DNA of 7,208 nt. Origin: Flavobacteriaceae bacterium. GTDB taxonomy: Bacteria; Bacteroidota; Bacteroidia; Flavobacteriales; Flavobacteriaceae. Below, piece after piece: positions 1-7,037 of the stretch. The position numbers and the translations under genes were made by a program. The stretch's first letter is position 1. Each line of letters begins with the position of its first letter. The stretch lies in the NCBI GenBank assembly GCA_016763715.1, contig JAESTG010000051.1, positions 1 through 7,208 of the forward strand, read 5' to 3'. The notes below the pieces were generated by a model. That model was given only the letters and a program-made list of their open reading frames with translations, was not told the origin of the DNA and did no database searches.

Positions 1-14
1 CGAAAAATTTTTGG

Positions 15-2191
15 TTACAGATTATCCAATTGATTTTCCGTCCCATCATCACTGATGGTCCAGAAGAAGCCTACAAAGAAAAATTGATCTGCCGCTGGGC
101 GAAGTGCTCTACGGTTGAAATTTCCACTAGCATTTGGAGTATTGGCATATTGATAGCCGTTAATATTTTCAAAATCCAATAAATATTGACTGATACATAT
201 AAAATTTTCTGTTGGGAAATTAAGTAAGCCCAATTCAAACTTATGCTGTTATATGCCTTGGTTTTCTCCTGAAGAAAGCCTAAACGGTTAGGATTTGTAT
301 AGGCACGGCCACTTCCATACTGATAGCTAATCCCAAACTGACTCTTCCATTTGCCAACAAAATATTTCCCAACTGCTGAGAAATTGTGTGTATTGGCAAA
401 AGATGGCGTTGCCTGAATTGGAAAATTACGGTACTTACGTTCAGTATCTAAATATGAATAGCTTAACCAATAATCCACACTTTTAATCGAATTATTATCT
501 CTCCAAAAAATATCCAGTCCTTGTGCATATCCACCACCATCATTACCATAATTGCTGTCAAAACCTGCAAACTCTCCATCAAAAGTCACAAGATTGTCAT
601 ACTCTTTTCGGTATGCTTCTACCCTGAATATTCTATTATTAGCTGAATATTGATAATTCAAAATGTAATGTTGGGTCTTTTGAGCCTCTAACTGCTGCTC
701 GAACTTCAGAAATTCACTGCCAGGTTGTTGATAAAAATCACCATAAGCCATTGATATTTGGCTGGACTTCCCAGTTTTATAGGCTACTGAAGCCCTTGGT
801 GAAACCGTAAACTCTTCAAATAACTGACTGTGTTCTCCTCGAACTCCTAGCTTCATTGCAAATTTCTTTGAGAAAATCAAATCGGCTTCCGTGAATACCG
901 CACTAATCCCATTATTGAATCCATATCGAGCCTCTGCAAAAGGGTTTTCGAATTCTTCAACGAAATCGGTAAAAAATTGCTCCGCTCCAAAACTCACTTT
1001 CACTCTATTACTGAATCTTTTACGTAGTTTTAATTTTAAATGTGCTGAATTTTCAATGTCTTCAATATCGTTATCGATGATTCCAATTTTATTATTAGCA
1101 TGCGTAAAACTTGCACCTCCATGAATTTTCCAACTATCTCCCAAAACACCACTATAGCTTGCATTAGTATAGAAATTCTTATTCTTTAGTTTGAATTTCA
1201 ACCCTTCCGTAAGGTTGATATCCTCTTGTGTTAATTCGAAATTTGTTGCATCAAAAGCTGCATAGAACTTAAATAATCCATTTTCAAATTTTCTTCGGAA
1301 AACACTTTCGCCAGCAAAACCTTCAAAGGGTTTCTGCCAATCATTCCTATCGGGAAATGCAGCTACGTAGGGTGCCAAATTAATATAAGTAGCACTAATA
1401 CTCAACGAACTATTATCCCACTTCTGGGTATTTCCAATGCCTCCACCAACACTCATTATGGAGATTTCTGTCTTTTCCTGAATAGGCTCATCAATTGTGT
1501 TAAGTAATAATACTGAGGACAACGCCTGTCCATACTCAGCAGAATAACCTCCAGTGGAAAAGGTAATTCCATCAAAAAGAAACGGACTGTAACGACCACG
1601 AGTAGGTATGTTATTAGTGGATGGAGTGTAAGGAGTAAATACTCGAATTCCATCAATAAAAATTTGAGTCTCTCCGGCATCTCCTCCACGAACAAACAAA
1701 CGCCCATCTTCAGCAACCGTTGTCGTTCCTGGTAGTGTTTGTAATGCTCCTACAAAATCGCCTAATGCGCTTGCTGTGGTAACCACATCTAAGGGTTTTA
1801 AAACGGAAACTTTACTGTTATCTCCTGCTTCAAAGGTTCCAGCTGATATAACCACCGCGTCCAACGAGTTAACGTCTTCTCTCAATGAGATGTCTAAATT
1901 GGACATTTGTGATACATCAGCAAACATCATGAAAGGTTCGAAAGCTACGAACGAAATAACCAGTGTTTGGAGCCCAGCTTCTTCCGTAGTGAAAGAAAAA
2001 ACTCCTTCAGCATTGGAGGAAGCACCATCGTACGTTCCTTCCAAATAAATATTAGCACCTTCAATAGGTGTTCCATTTTTCTCTGTTACTTTTCCAGAAA
2101 TTTGAGTCTGTGCTTGGATTAAAGATGGCAACAACATTAATGTTACAATCATTAAAATAGATGCGATTGATAGTTTTCTTGTAAAGTTCAT
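15..2191 (-). CDS. TonB-dependent outer-membrane receptor with carboxypeptidase-regulatory-like N-terminal domain; C-terminus frameshifted
   Basis: Outer-membrane beta-barrel transporter that would import a ligand using TonB-ExbBD energy; the ligand cannot be told from sequence and no SusD-type partner is present. Numbered from the ATG at 2191: signal peptide 1-28 ending SLIQAQ, carboxypeptidase-regulatory-like beta-sandwich about 30-112 (ISGKVTEKNGTPIEGANIYL), plug about 125-237 with LFVRGGDAGETQIFIDGI and GGYSAEYGQALSSVL, then the barrel. The reading frame runs correctly to N669 (codon at 187-185), then one base is missing; uncorrected it runs on with unrelated residues to a stop at 71. The next frame holds the expected end: LLDFENINGYQYANTPN, a terminal aromatic strand FFFVGFFWTIS and LDNL before the stop at 15-17. 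Restoring one base gives a 725-residue receptor. A TTG at 2200 could add three residues but the ATG is preferred. A weak promoter-like CATTTTTG lies at 2223-2216. Family assignment is firm; whether the frameshift is real is open. Confidence 0.93.
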
Positions 2192-2312
2192 TTTGGTCAA
2201 TTATGTTTGATGGGACAAAAATGTGGCTCTTTAGTTACATTTCAGAAATAAAAATACTGAATTGTCATATTAATTGACTCAACTGTAAAATTCATTTAAA
2301 TTATAATTTCGG

Positions 2313-2320
2313 TATCTTTA
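2313..2320 (+). promoter_or_regulatory. Possible Bacteroidota -7 promoter element for the DUF1028 gene
   Basis: TATCTTTA differs by one base from the Bacteroidota -7 consensus TAnnTTTG and lies 14 nt before the ATG at 2335. This implies a very short leader, as is often seen in Flavobacteriia. No clear -33 TTG is found at the usual distance, so this is a tentative call. Confidence 0.35.
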
Positions 2321-2334
2321 TAAAAATACACCCA

Positions 2335-3342
2335 ATGAAAAAAATATACTCCCTTTTAGCTACCCTACTTTTATGTGGTAGCCTTACTGCACAAGATACA
2401 TTTTCAATCATAGCTGTAGATCCAGTCACTGGAGAAGTAGGATCGGCAGGTGCTTCATGTGTTACCGGTGTTGGAGCAAGTGGAATCATTGACATTATTA
2501 CTGATATCATTCCTGGAAAGGGAGGTGTTAACTCTCAAGCATATGTTTGTATTCCAAATACCAACTTACAAAATGCGATTCTTCGTATGGAAGAAGGCCT
2601 AAATCCACAAGAGATTATTGATTGGTTATTACTTAATGATTCCTGTAATTCTCAAAATTTCGATCCAGCTTTCAGACAATACGGAATTGCGGACCTTGAC
2701 GCAGGTAATACCCCAAGAATCGCTGGATGGACTGGAAATATGGCCGACGATTACAAAGAAGATCGGCAAGGATCCAATTTTAGCGTACAAGGAAATATAC
2801 TATTGGATGTAAGTGTTATTGACAATATGGAATCCAATTTTAATAATACTGCTGGAACGTTAGCCGATAAGTTAATGGCTGCATTGCAAGGTGCAAATTT
2901 TGCAGGTGCTGATTCTCGATGTCTTACCAATGGAACCTCTTCGACTACTGCCTATTTATTGGTATATCGTGCCGATGATGACCCTAACGATCCTTATTTG
3001 AGGTTAAATGTAGGGCAACAAGAGCCTGGAATAGAGCCAATTGACATTTTACAAGGTCTGTACGATAACTTTTTAGCCTTTGACGATGTAGAACTTAATA
3101 ACAAACTGATATTATTCCCAAATCCAACAGATACTGAATTGACATTAAATATAGATCCATCTATCACATTAACAAGCCTTTCTATATTTGATATTAATGG
3201 TAAAAAAATGATGGCTCAAAAGGGTTTTACGGCACCTCAAATTCAACATAAAATAAACGTTTCGCAATTACCCTCTGGTGTTTATTTCTTGAAGGTTGAA
3301 AGCAAACAGGGAACCACTTCCATCAAATTTGTGAAGCGGTAA
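2335..3342 (+). CDS. Secreted DUF1028 (Ntn-hydrolase-like) protein with T9SS C-terminal sorting domain
   Basis: A 335-residue exported protein of unknown activity. Residues 1-20 form a signal peptide ending SLTAQ. Residues 22-245 match DUF1028: the opening TFSIIAVDPVTGEVGSAGAS, GGVNSQAY at 63-70, RQYGIADLDAG near 114-124, and VQGNILL followed by the DxM...LADKLMAALQGA stretch at 151-188. DUF1028 is placed in the N-terminal-nucleophile aminohydrolase superfamily but no reaction is established. Residues about 258-335 are a type A Por secretion tail (LFPNPTDTELTLNI, LSIFDINGKKM, LPSGVYFLKVESKQGTTSIKFVKR), so the protein should cross the outer membrane by the type IX system and be released or surface-attached. 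Four cysteines in the mature part (42, 72, 104, 196) could form disulfides outside the cell. It is transcribed divergently from the TonB receptor; the next plus-strand gene starts 122 nt on. No clear terminator follows. Confidence 0.92.
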   Translation: MKKIYSLLATLLLCGSLTAQDTFSIIAVDPVTGEVGSAGASCVTGVGASGIIDIITDIIPGKGGVNSQAYVCIPNTNLQNAILRMEEGLNPQEIIDWLLLNDSCNSQNFDPAFRQYGIADLDAGNTPRIAGWTGNMADDYKEDRQGSNFSVQGNILLDVSVIDNMESNFNNTAGTLADKLMAALQGANFAGADSRCLTNGTSSTTAYLLVYRADDDPNDPYLRLNVGQQEPGIEPIDILQGLYDNFLAFDDVELNNKLILFPNPTDTELTLNIDPSITLTSLSIFDINGKKMMAQKGFTAPQIQHKINVSQLPSGVYFLKVESKQGTTSIKFVKR

Positions 3343-3441
3343 TCTTTTAAAAATGCCCCACCGATAGACTCTCTTAATGGTGAAGTATTTACTTTTTCTG
3401 AAACCAAAATATGGGTTAAAAAGCATCGTTAAATAAGTATA

Positions 3442-3454
3442 TTCGTTTTACGAA
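3442..3454. repeat. 13-bp palindrome upstream of the YdeI-like/cyclase gene pair
   Basis: TTCGT-TTT-ACGAA has perfect 5-bp arms around a 3-nt centre and ends 10 nt before the ATG at 3465. It overlaps TATATTCG (3438-3445), which resembles a Bacteroidota -7 element with one mismatch, so it could be an operator over the start point. Arms this short can arise by chance. Confidence 0.3.
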
Positions 3455-3464
3455 ACAACCAGTC

Positions 3465-4061
3465 ATGACCGATATTCAAAAAATAGACACTTACATTCAA
3501 AAGCATTCCAAATGGACGGAACAATTGGAACAATTACGCCTTGTCTTTCAGCAAACCGAAATGAAAGAAGAAGTAAAATGGGGAACCCCAACTTATACCG
3601 TTAATGGAAAGTTAGTTGCAGGAATTACGGCATTTAAAAACCATTATGCACTTTGGTTTCATCAAGGTGTTTTTCTGAAGGATGTAAAAAAAAAACTAGT
3701 CAATGCTCAAGAAGGAACTACTCGTGGTATGCGCCAATGGCGATTTACCGAAGGTGATATTATAGAAGTTGATTTGGTATTGGATTATCTACAAGAATCT
3801 ATTGAAAACTCATTGACGGGAAAGAAAATTAAACCACAGCGAAAAATTGGAGTTGAAATACCTGTTTTTTTGAATTCAGCCTTTCAATCCAATTCAGAAT
3901 TTAAAACTGCATTTGAGGCACTTACACCTGGAAAGCAGCGTGAATATGTGAGACACATTACCACAGCTAAACAAGAAAAAACGAAACAAAACCGGTTGAA
4001 AAAGATGATCCCGATGATTCTTGAAAATAAAGGCCTTCACGACAAATACAAAAACTGTTAA
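3465..4061 (+). CDS. DUF1801 / YdeI-OmdA family protein
   Basis: A 198-residue cytoplasmic protein with no signal peptide or membrane helix. Residues about 17-112 match the DUF1801 (YdhG-like) fold: MKEEVKWGTPTYTVNGKLVAG at 33-53, YALWFHQGVFL at 61-71 and RQWRFTEGD at 90-98. Residues about 133-196 match the OmdA (bacteriocin-resistance, YdeI) C-terminal domain: a helical region with ALTPGKQREYVRHI, the basic KQEKTKQNR segment and the hallmark ending ENKGLHDKYK. Relatives are annotated YdeI/OmpD-associated protein and have been linked to antimicrobial-peptide or bacteriocin resistance in enterobacteria; the biochemical role is not settled and should not be carried over here with confidence. 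The stop at 4059-4061 lies 3 nt before the cyclase start, so the two genes are probably co-transcribed and translationally coupled. The ATG is chosen because the family match starts nearly at the N-terminus. Confidence 0.88.
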   Translation: MTDIQKIDTYIQKHSKWTEQLEQLRLVFQQTEMKEEVKWGTPTYTVNGKLVAGITAFKNHYALWFHQGVFLKDVKKKLVNAQEGTTRGMRQWRFTEGDIIEVDLVLDYLQESIENSLTGKKIKPQRKIGVEIPVFLNSAFQSNSEFKTAFEALTPGKQREYVRHITTAKQEKTKQNRLKKMIPMILENKGLHDKYKNC

Positions 4062-4064
4062 TGT

Positions 4065-5159
4065 ATGATTGGGCGTAATAAGTTAATTTTTTATGCCAGA
4101 CGCGCACTATGGATTTTTATAGCGTGGGTCACACTTTCATTGCTTATCTTTTTTTATGAGTACGTTACACTTATAAGCCACCGTGCATTAACATCAGACT
4201 ACGATTTAACCTCTGCATTAACAGCTTACCTCATTGTTTCCGTTTCTGCATCTATTATTGGCGGGGTTTTTACAGTTAATTTAATGGAATACTGGTTAAG
4301 ACGTTTTGCCTTTTGGAAGGCATTAGTTTTAATTATCATTGTCTACACCATCGTTTCATTATTTCTTGGCTCACTTGGGAGCTTATATTTAAGTGGTCAG
4401 GAGTTAGAACTCCCTATGTTTCATGAAGAAGTTGTCGAAGAACTATTCCTGTTTTATGGGAAAGCCATTTTTCTAAAAAATTACTTCTTATGGCTGCTTA
4501 TTGTTTTAGTCACCTTGGTGGTTCTCATGGTAAATGACAAATACGGCCCTGGAGTGTTTCCAGATTATCTAAAAGGAAGATATTTCAGACCCAAAAGGGA
4601 ACGACGTATTTTCATGTTTGCTGATATAAAAGATGCCACAACCATTGCAGAGGTGTTAGGCGAAGCAAAGTATTTCAATTTTTTAAAAGACTTCTTTAAA
4701 TATATAGCTCCAGCCATCATTGAAACAAAAGGTGAAGTATATCAATATGTGGGTGATGAGATTGTGGTTTCATGGAAAATTAAAAAGGGATTAGATAAAG
4801 GTAATGCGCTTCGTTGTTTTTATAAAATGAAAGAGTTGATCGAAAAAAAATCTGAGCATTTTCAAAAACATTATGATTGTGTACCACAATTTAAAGTTGG
4901 ATACCACTACGGAGCGGTCATGGTTGGAGAAATAGGGCAGATTAAAAGAGACATTGCCTTCTCTGGTGATGTGCTTAATACTACCTCCCGTATTCAATCA
5001 AAGTGCAATGAATTGGGAGTAGACATCCTTATTTCCGAAGAATTTTTAAAAATAAATTACATCCTTCCTGAAGGTATTATAGCTGAAAATCTTGGAGAAA
5101 AAGTCCTCAAGGGTAAAGCTGAAAAGATGAACTTAGTGACTTTTAGGAACGAAATTTGA
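4065..5159 (+). CDS. Membrane-bound class III adenylate/guanylate cyclase domain protein
   Basis: A 364-residue inner-membrane protein predicted to make a cyclic nucleotide in the cytoplasm. Four hydrophobic helices at about 11-31, 50-75, 84-108 and 134-156 form an N-terminal membrane module; a short linker with GRYFRPKRERR leads to the catalytic domain at about 180-362. Metal-binding aspartates are D187 (FADIKDAT) and D231 (YQYVGDE). The transition-state pair is N305 and R309 in SGDVLNTTSRIQ. At the base-selecting positions I place Q227 where adenylate cyclases usually carry lysine, and D296 (KRDIAFSGD) where they carry aspartate. The active-site set is otherwise complete, and such domains act as homodimers. 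The membrane part matches no sensor I recognise. The gene sits 3 nt after the YdeI-like gene, which supplies no obvious clue to the signal. Cyclase membership is very likely; ATP as substrate is inferred only. Confidence 0.9.
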   Translation: MIGRNKLIFYARRALWIFIAWVTLSLLIFFYEYVTLISHRALTSDYDLTSALTAYLIVSVSASIIGGVFTVNLMEYWLRRFAFWKALVLIIIVYTIVSLFLGSLGSLYLSGQELELPMFHEEVVEELFLFYGKAIFLKNYFLWLLIVLVTLVVLMVNDKYGPGVFPDYLKGRYFRPKRERRIFMFADIKDATTIAEVLGEAKYFNFLKDFFKYIAPAIIETKGEVYQYVGDEIVVSWKIKKGLDKGNALRCFYKMKELIEKKSEHFQKHYDCVPQFKVGYHYGAVMVGEIGQIKRDIAFSGDVLNTTSRIQSKCNELGVDILISEEFLKINYILPEGIIAENLGEKVLKGKAEKMNLVTFRNEI

Positions 5160-5162
5160 TAA

Positions 5163-5191
5163 TTGACAATTCATCTAAGAAAGTACATTTT
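5163..5191 (+). promoter_or_regulatory. Possible promoter for the 13-residue-repeat gene
   Basis: TTG at 5163-5165 is followed after 18 nt by TACATTTT (5184-5191), one base from TAnnTTTG. Spacing fits the Bacteroidota -33/-7 arrangement and would give a leader of roughly 45 nt before the ATG at 5243. The -7 element overlaps the hairpin at 5178-5207, so promoter and hairpin are competing or overlapping readings. Confidence 0.35.
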
Positions 5192-5207
5192 GAATAAAAT
5201 GCTTTCT
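5178..5207 (+). repeat. Strong inverted repeat (hairpin) after the cyclase gene
   Basis: AGAAAG, bulged TA, CATTTT, loop GAAT, then AAAATG and CTTTCT: twelve perfect base pairs with a single 2-nt bulge and a tetraloop, starting 18 nt after the cyclase stop. It may end the two-gene transcript or protect its 3' end. It is A/T-rich and followed by CAAATCAAAT, not a T run, so it is not a textbook intrinsic terminator. Confidence 0.5.
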
Positions 5208-5242
5208 CAAATCAAATAATTCAACAAATTAAAATTCATAGT

Positions 5243-5590
5243 ATGAAAACAGATCTTTACACCAAGACCATTTTGACCATTATCGCTGTTTGTTTATCTA
5301 TCAGCCTTGTGCAGCAATTAGAAATTATTCCGACGGCTTATGCTGCTGACAAAGTAGAAGCATTAAGGCTGGACTTACCAACCATGTCCGAAACCATAGA
5401 TGTACGTATTGTAGACATCAGCACTTATGATGAACTGAACGTAAACATAAAAAGTATAGACACCTACGACGAAATAAAAGTAAATATCAAAAGTATTGAC
5501 ACCAATGACGAATTGGACGTAAATATTGATGAGGTTGGTGGTAGTTGGGTTAATTCTAGCAACCCCATTCCTGTTACCATTAAGCAATAA
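5243..5590 (+). CDS. Small exported or membrane-anchored protein with tandem 13-residue repeats, function unknown
   Basis: A 115-residue protein I cannot assign to a named family. The N-terminus MKTDLYTKTILTIIAVCLSI followed by a hydrophobic stretch to about 23 and IIPTAYAAD at 28-36 reads as a signal peptide cleaved after AYA or AYAA, or as a signal anchor. Similar DLYTKxxLTxIAV openings occur on many unnamed small bacterial proteins. The rest is built from 13-residue units: a degenerate one at 45-57 ending ETIDVRIV, then DISTYDELNVNIK (58-70), SIDTYDEIKVNIK (71-83) and SIDTNDELDVNID (84-96). Each ends in an alternating [IL]xVxI pattern suggesting one beta strand per repeat. The tail EVGGSWVNSSNPIPVTIKQ closes with a similar strand. 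The predicted exported part is strongly acidic. It has its own likely promoter and is convergent with ndh 40 bp downstream. Confidence 0.8.
   Translation: MKTDLYTKTILTIIAVCLSISLVQQLEIIPTAYAADKVEALRLDLPTMSETIDVRIVDISTYDELNVNIKSIDTYDEIKVNIKSIDTNDELDVNIDEVGGSWVNSSNPIPVTIKQ
5414..5530 (+). repeat. Three in-frame 39-bp coding repeats
   Basis: Three consecutive 39-nt units (5414-5452, 5453-5491, 5492-5530) encode near-identical 13-residue peptides. The units differ mostly at synonymous positions, for example isoleucine as atc/ata/att, threonine as act/acc and aspartate as gat/gac. A more diverged fourth unit precedes them at 5375-5413. Confidence 0.85.
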
Positions 5591-5630
5591 TAGTTAGTTA
5601 GAACTAAGAGCTACACATATAAAATATCAC

Positions 5631-6911
5631 TCAGTTGACCTTTTTCTTATAGGGGCGAATGATAAGTCGTGCTGCGCGATCATAATTGATATAATTGTAG
5701 GTCCAATTAAAAAAGGTCACCACACGATTTCGAAAGCCTACGAGAAACCAAAGATGGACAAACATCCAAAGGAACCATGCAAACGCTCCTCCGAAATTTC
5801 TGTTTTTGACATCTACTACAGCCTTATTTCTACCAATAGTGGCCATAGTCCCTTTATCGAAATAGCTAAATGGAGTCATTTGTTTTCCTGCCAGTACTCG
5901 TTTCAAATTCTTAGCCAATTGCCTTCCTTGTTGAATGGCCGGTTGAGCCACTTGAGGATGTCCTTTGGGGAATTTTACTGTTTCCATTAAAGCGATGTCG
6001 CCTAGAGCAAACATGTGTTCATAACCAGCAATCGTATTGAATTCATTAACTCTATATCGATTCGAGTTTTTTAACAACACTTCCCCATCAAATCCTTGAA
6101 TTGGGGCTCCTGTAACACCTGCAGCCCATATAAAAGTACTCGTATCAAAAAAGACACCATCTCTACAAGTTACACGCTCACCATCATAACCACTTACCAA
6201 AGTGTTTACATGTACTTCTACACCCAAATTCTCCAAGTATTTTTGAGCTCGTTTTGAAGCCAGCTTGCTCATTGGCGATAAGACCCGATCACTACCTTCT
6301 ATTAAATGAACTTCCATCTCACTTTCCGTGAGCTCAGGGTAGTCGGTTTCTAAAATTCCTTTTCTGAATTCTGCCAAAGCACCTGCAAGTTCAACCCCAG
6401 TTGGACCAGCTCCTGCAATGACAAAATTGAGCAATCGCTTTCGCTCTAAAGTATCATTAGAACTATCTGCTTTTTCAATATTTTGAAGGATCAAGCTTCG
6501 AATATTTAAAGCTTGCGGGATACTTTTCATGGCCATACTATGCTCCTCAATCTCTTTATTTCCGAAGAAATTAGTCTTTGTACCTGTGGCCAACACCAAA
6601 TAATCGAAAGGCAAGCTCCCAACAGAGGTGTAGATTACATTATTTTGGGTATCGATACGATCTACTTCAGCCAAACGAAAATGAAAATCTTTATTATTTC
6701 TGAAAATCTTACGTAACGGATACGCGATAGAATCAGGCTCCAACCCCGCCGTAGACACTTGATATAATAATGGTTGAAAAGTATGGTAATTATGGCGGTC
6801 AAAAAGTACAATTTGCACCTCGACCTTTTGCATACCATTAATAAAAGAAATACCTGCAAATCCTCCGCCCACAACTACTATTCGGGGTTTTTGGGTATTG
6901 GGAATATTCAT
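5631..6911 (-). CDS. ndh: Type II NADH:quinone oxidoreductase (NDH-2)
   Basis: A 426-residue FAD enzyme that passes electrons from NADH to the quinone pool at the inner face of the cytoplasmic membrane without pumping protons. The first dinucleotide-binding fold holds FAD: PRIVVVGGGFAGISF at 9-23 with the acidic-end FDRHNYHTFQPLLYQV at 37-52. The second holds NADH: LNFVIAGAGPTGVELAGALA at 161-180, with the later E205 region VHLIEGSDRVL. Further landmarks are FIWAAGV at 260-266, FALGDIA at 301-307 and the quinone-site motif AQPAIQQG at 322-329. The C-terminal hydrophobic segment about 375-403 (AFAWFLWMFVHLWFLVGF) is the membrane-binding part. Length and order are those of intact bacterial NDH-2. 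The ATG at 6911 leads directly into the FAD fold. The gene stands alone, convergent with the repeat protein and divergent from the sigma factor. Confidence 0.96.
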   Translation of the reverse strand: MNIPNTQKPRIVVVGGGFAGISFINGMQKVEVQIVLFDRHNYHTFQPLLYQVSTAGLEPDSIAYPLRKIFRNNKDFHFRLAEVDRIDTQNNVIYTSVGSLPFDYLVLATGTKTNFFGNKEIEEHSMAMKSIPQALNIRSLILQNIEKADSSNDTLERKRLLNFVIAGAGPTGVELAGALAEFRKGILETDYPELTESEMEVHLIEGSDRVLSPMSKLASKRAQKYLENLGVEVHVNTLVSGYDGERVTCRDGVFFDTSTFIWAAGVTGAPIQGFDGEVLLKNSNRYRVNEFNTIAGYEHMFALGDIALMETVKFPKGHPQVAQPAIQQGRQLAKNLKRVLAGKQMTPFSYFDKGTMATIGRNKAVVDVKNRNFGGAFAWFLWMFVHLWFLVGFRNRVVTFFNWTYNYINYDRAARLIIRPYKKKVN

Positions 6912-6928
6912 AAAAGAAGATTGTTATA

Positions 6929-6936
6929 CAAAATTA
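6929..6936 (-). promoter_or_regulatory. Possible -7 promoter element for ndh
   Basis: On the minus strand this reads TAATTTTG, an exact match to the Bacteroidota TAnnTTTG element, 17 nt before the ndh ATG. The leader would be short. No good -33 TTG is seen about 18-21 nt further upstream, which keeps confidence moderate. Confidence 0.45.
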
Positions 6937-6975
6937 CAACATCGCTACCTGAAATAGAGATTCTAATTGTTATTT

Positions 6976-7003
6976 TTAACCAAATTTGTAACAAATTAAC
7001 CAA
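6976..7003. promoter_or_regulatory. Palindrome flanked by direct repeats in the ndh/sigma-factor divergent region
   Basis: A perfect 15-bp palindrome AATTTGT-A-ACAAATT (6983-6997) is embedded between two copies of TTAACCAA (6976-6983 and 6996-7003) whose starts are exactly 20 bp apart, two helical turns. It sits about 65 bp upstream of the ndh start and 35 bp upstream of the sigma-factor start, so it is a candidate operator for one or both genes. Confidence 0.4.
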
Positions 7004-7037
7004 GCTTCGCACTAATAAAGAAGCCAACAAAAAAACA

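Noticed and set aside
1776..2048. Plus-strand open frame of 90 codons inside the TonB receptor gene
   Set aside because: It lies fully opposite the well-supported plug and carboxypeptidase-regulatory-like domains and has no family features.
2192..2200. TTG start at 2200 for the TonB receptor, adding three residues
   Set aside because: The ATG at 2191 gives a normal signal peptide and is a stronger codon; the extra residues add nothing recognisable.
2335..2394. Lipoprotein reading of the DUF1028 signal (LLLC at residues 11-14)
   Set aside because: The residue before the cysteine is Leu rather than a small residue, and the T9SS tail fits an ordinary signal peptidase I substrate.
2301..2510. 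Minus-strand open frame across the start of the DUF1028 gene
   Set aside because: It is antisense to the conserved signal peptide and first DUF1028 strands; no recognisable product.
3343..3464. Search for a terminator or small RNA between the DUF1028 and YdeI-like genes
   Set aside because: No stable stem with a T tract is visible; only the short palindrome at 3442-3454 stands out.
5161..5171. Palindrome AATTG-A-CAATT just after the cyclase stop
   Set aside because: Arms of 5 A/T-rich bases with a 1-nt centre are expected often by chance here, and the adjacent long hairpin is the stronger signal.
5414..5530. Short CRISPR-like array
   Set aside because: The units are adjacent with no spacers, are in frame and vary at codon third positions, so they are coding repeats.
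5375..5587. Minus-strand open frame with repeated aromatic/valine segments opposite the repeat protein
   Set aside because: Its repetition is the complement of the 39-bp coding repeats; the plus-strand frame has a signal peptide and synonymous differences that favour it.
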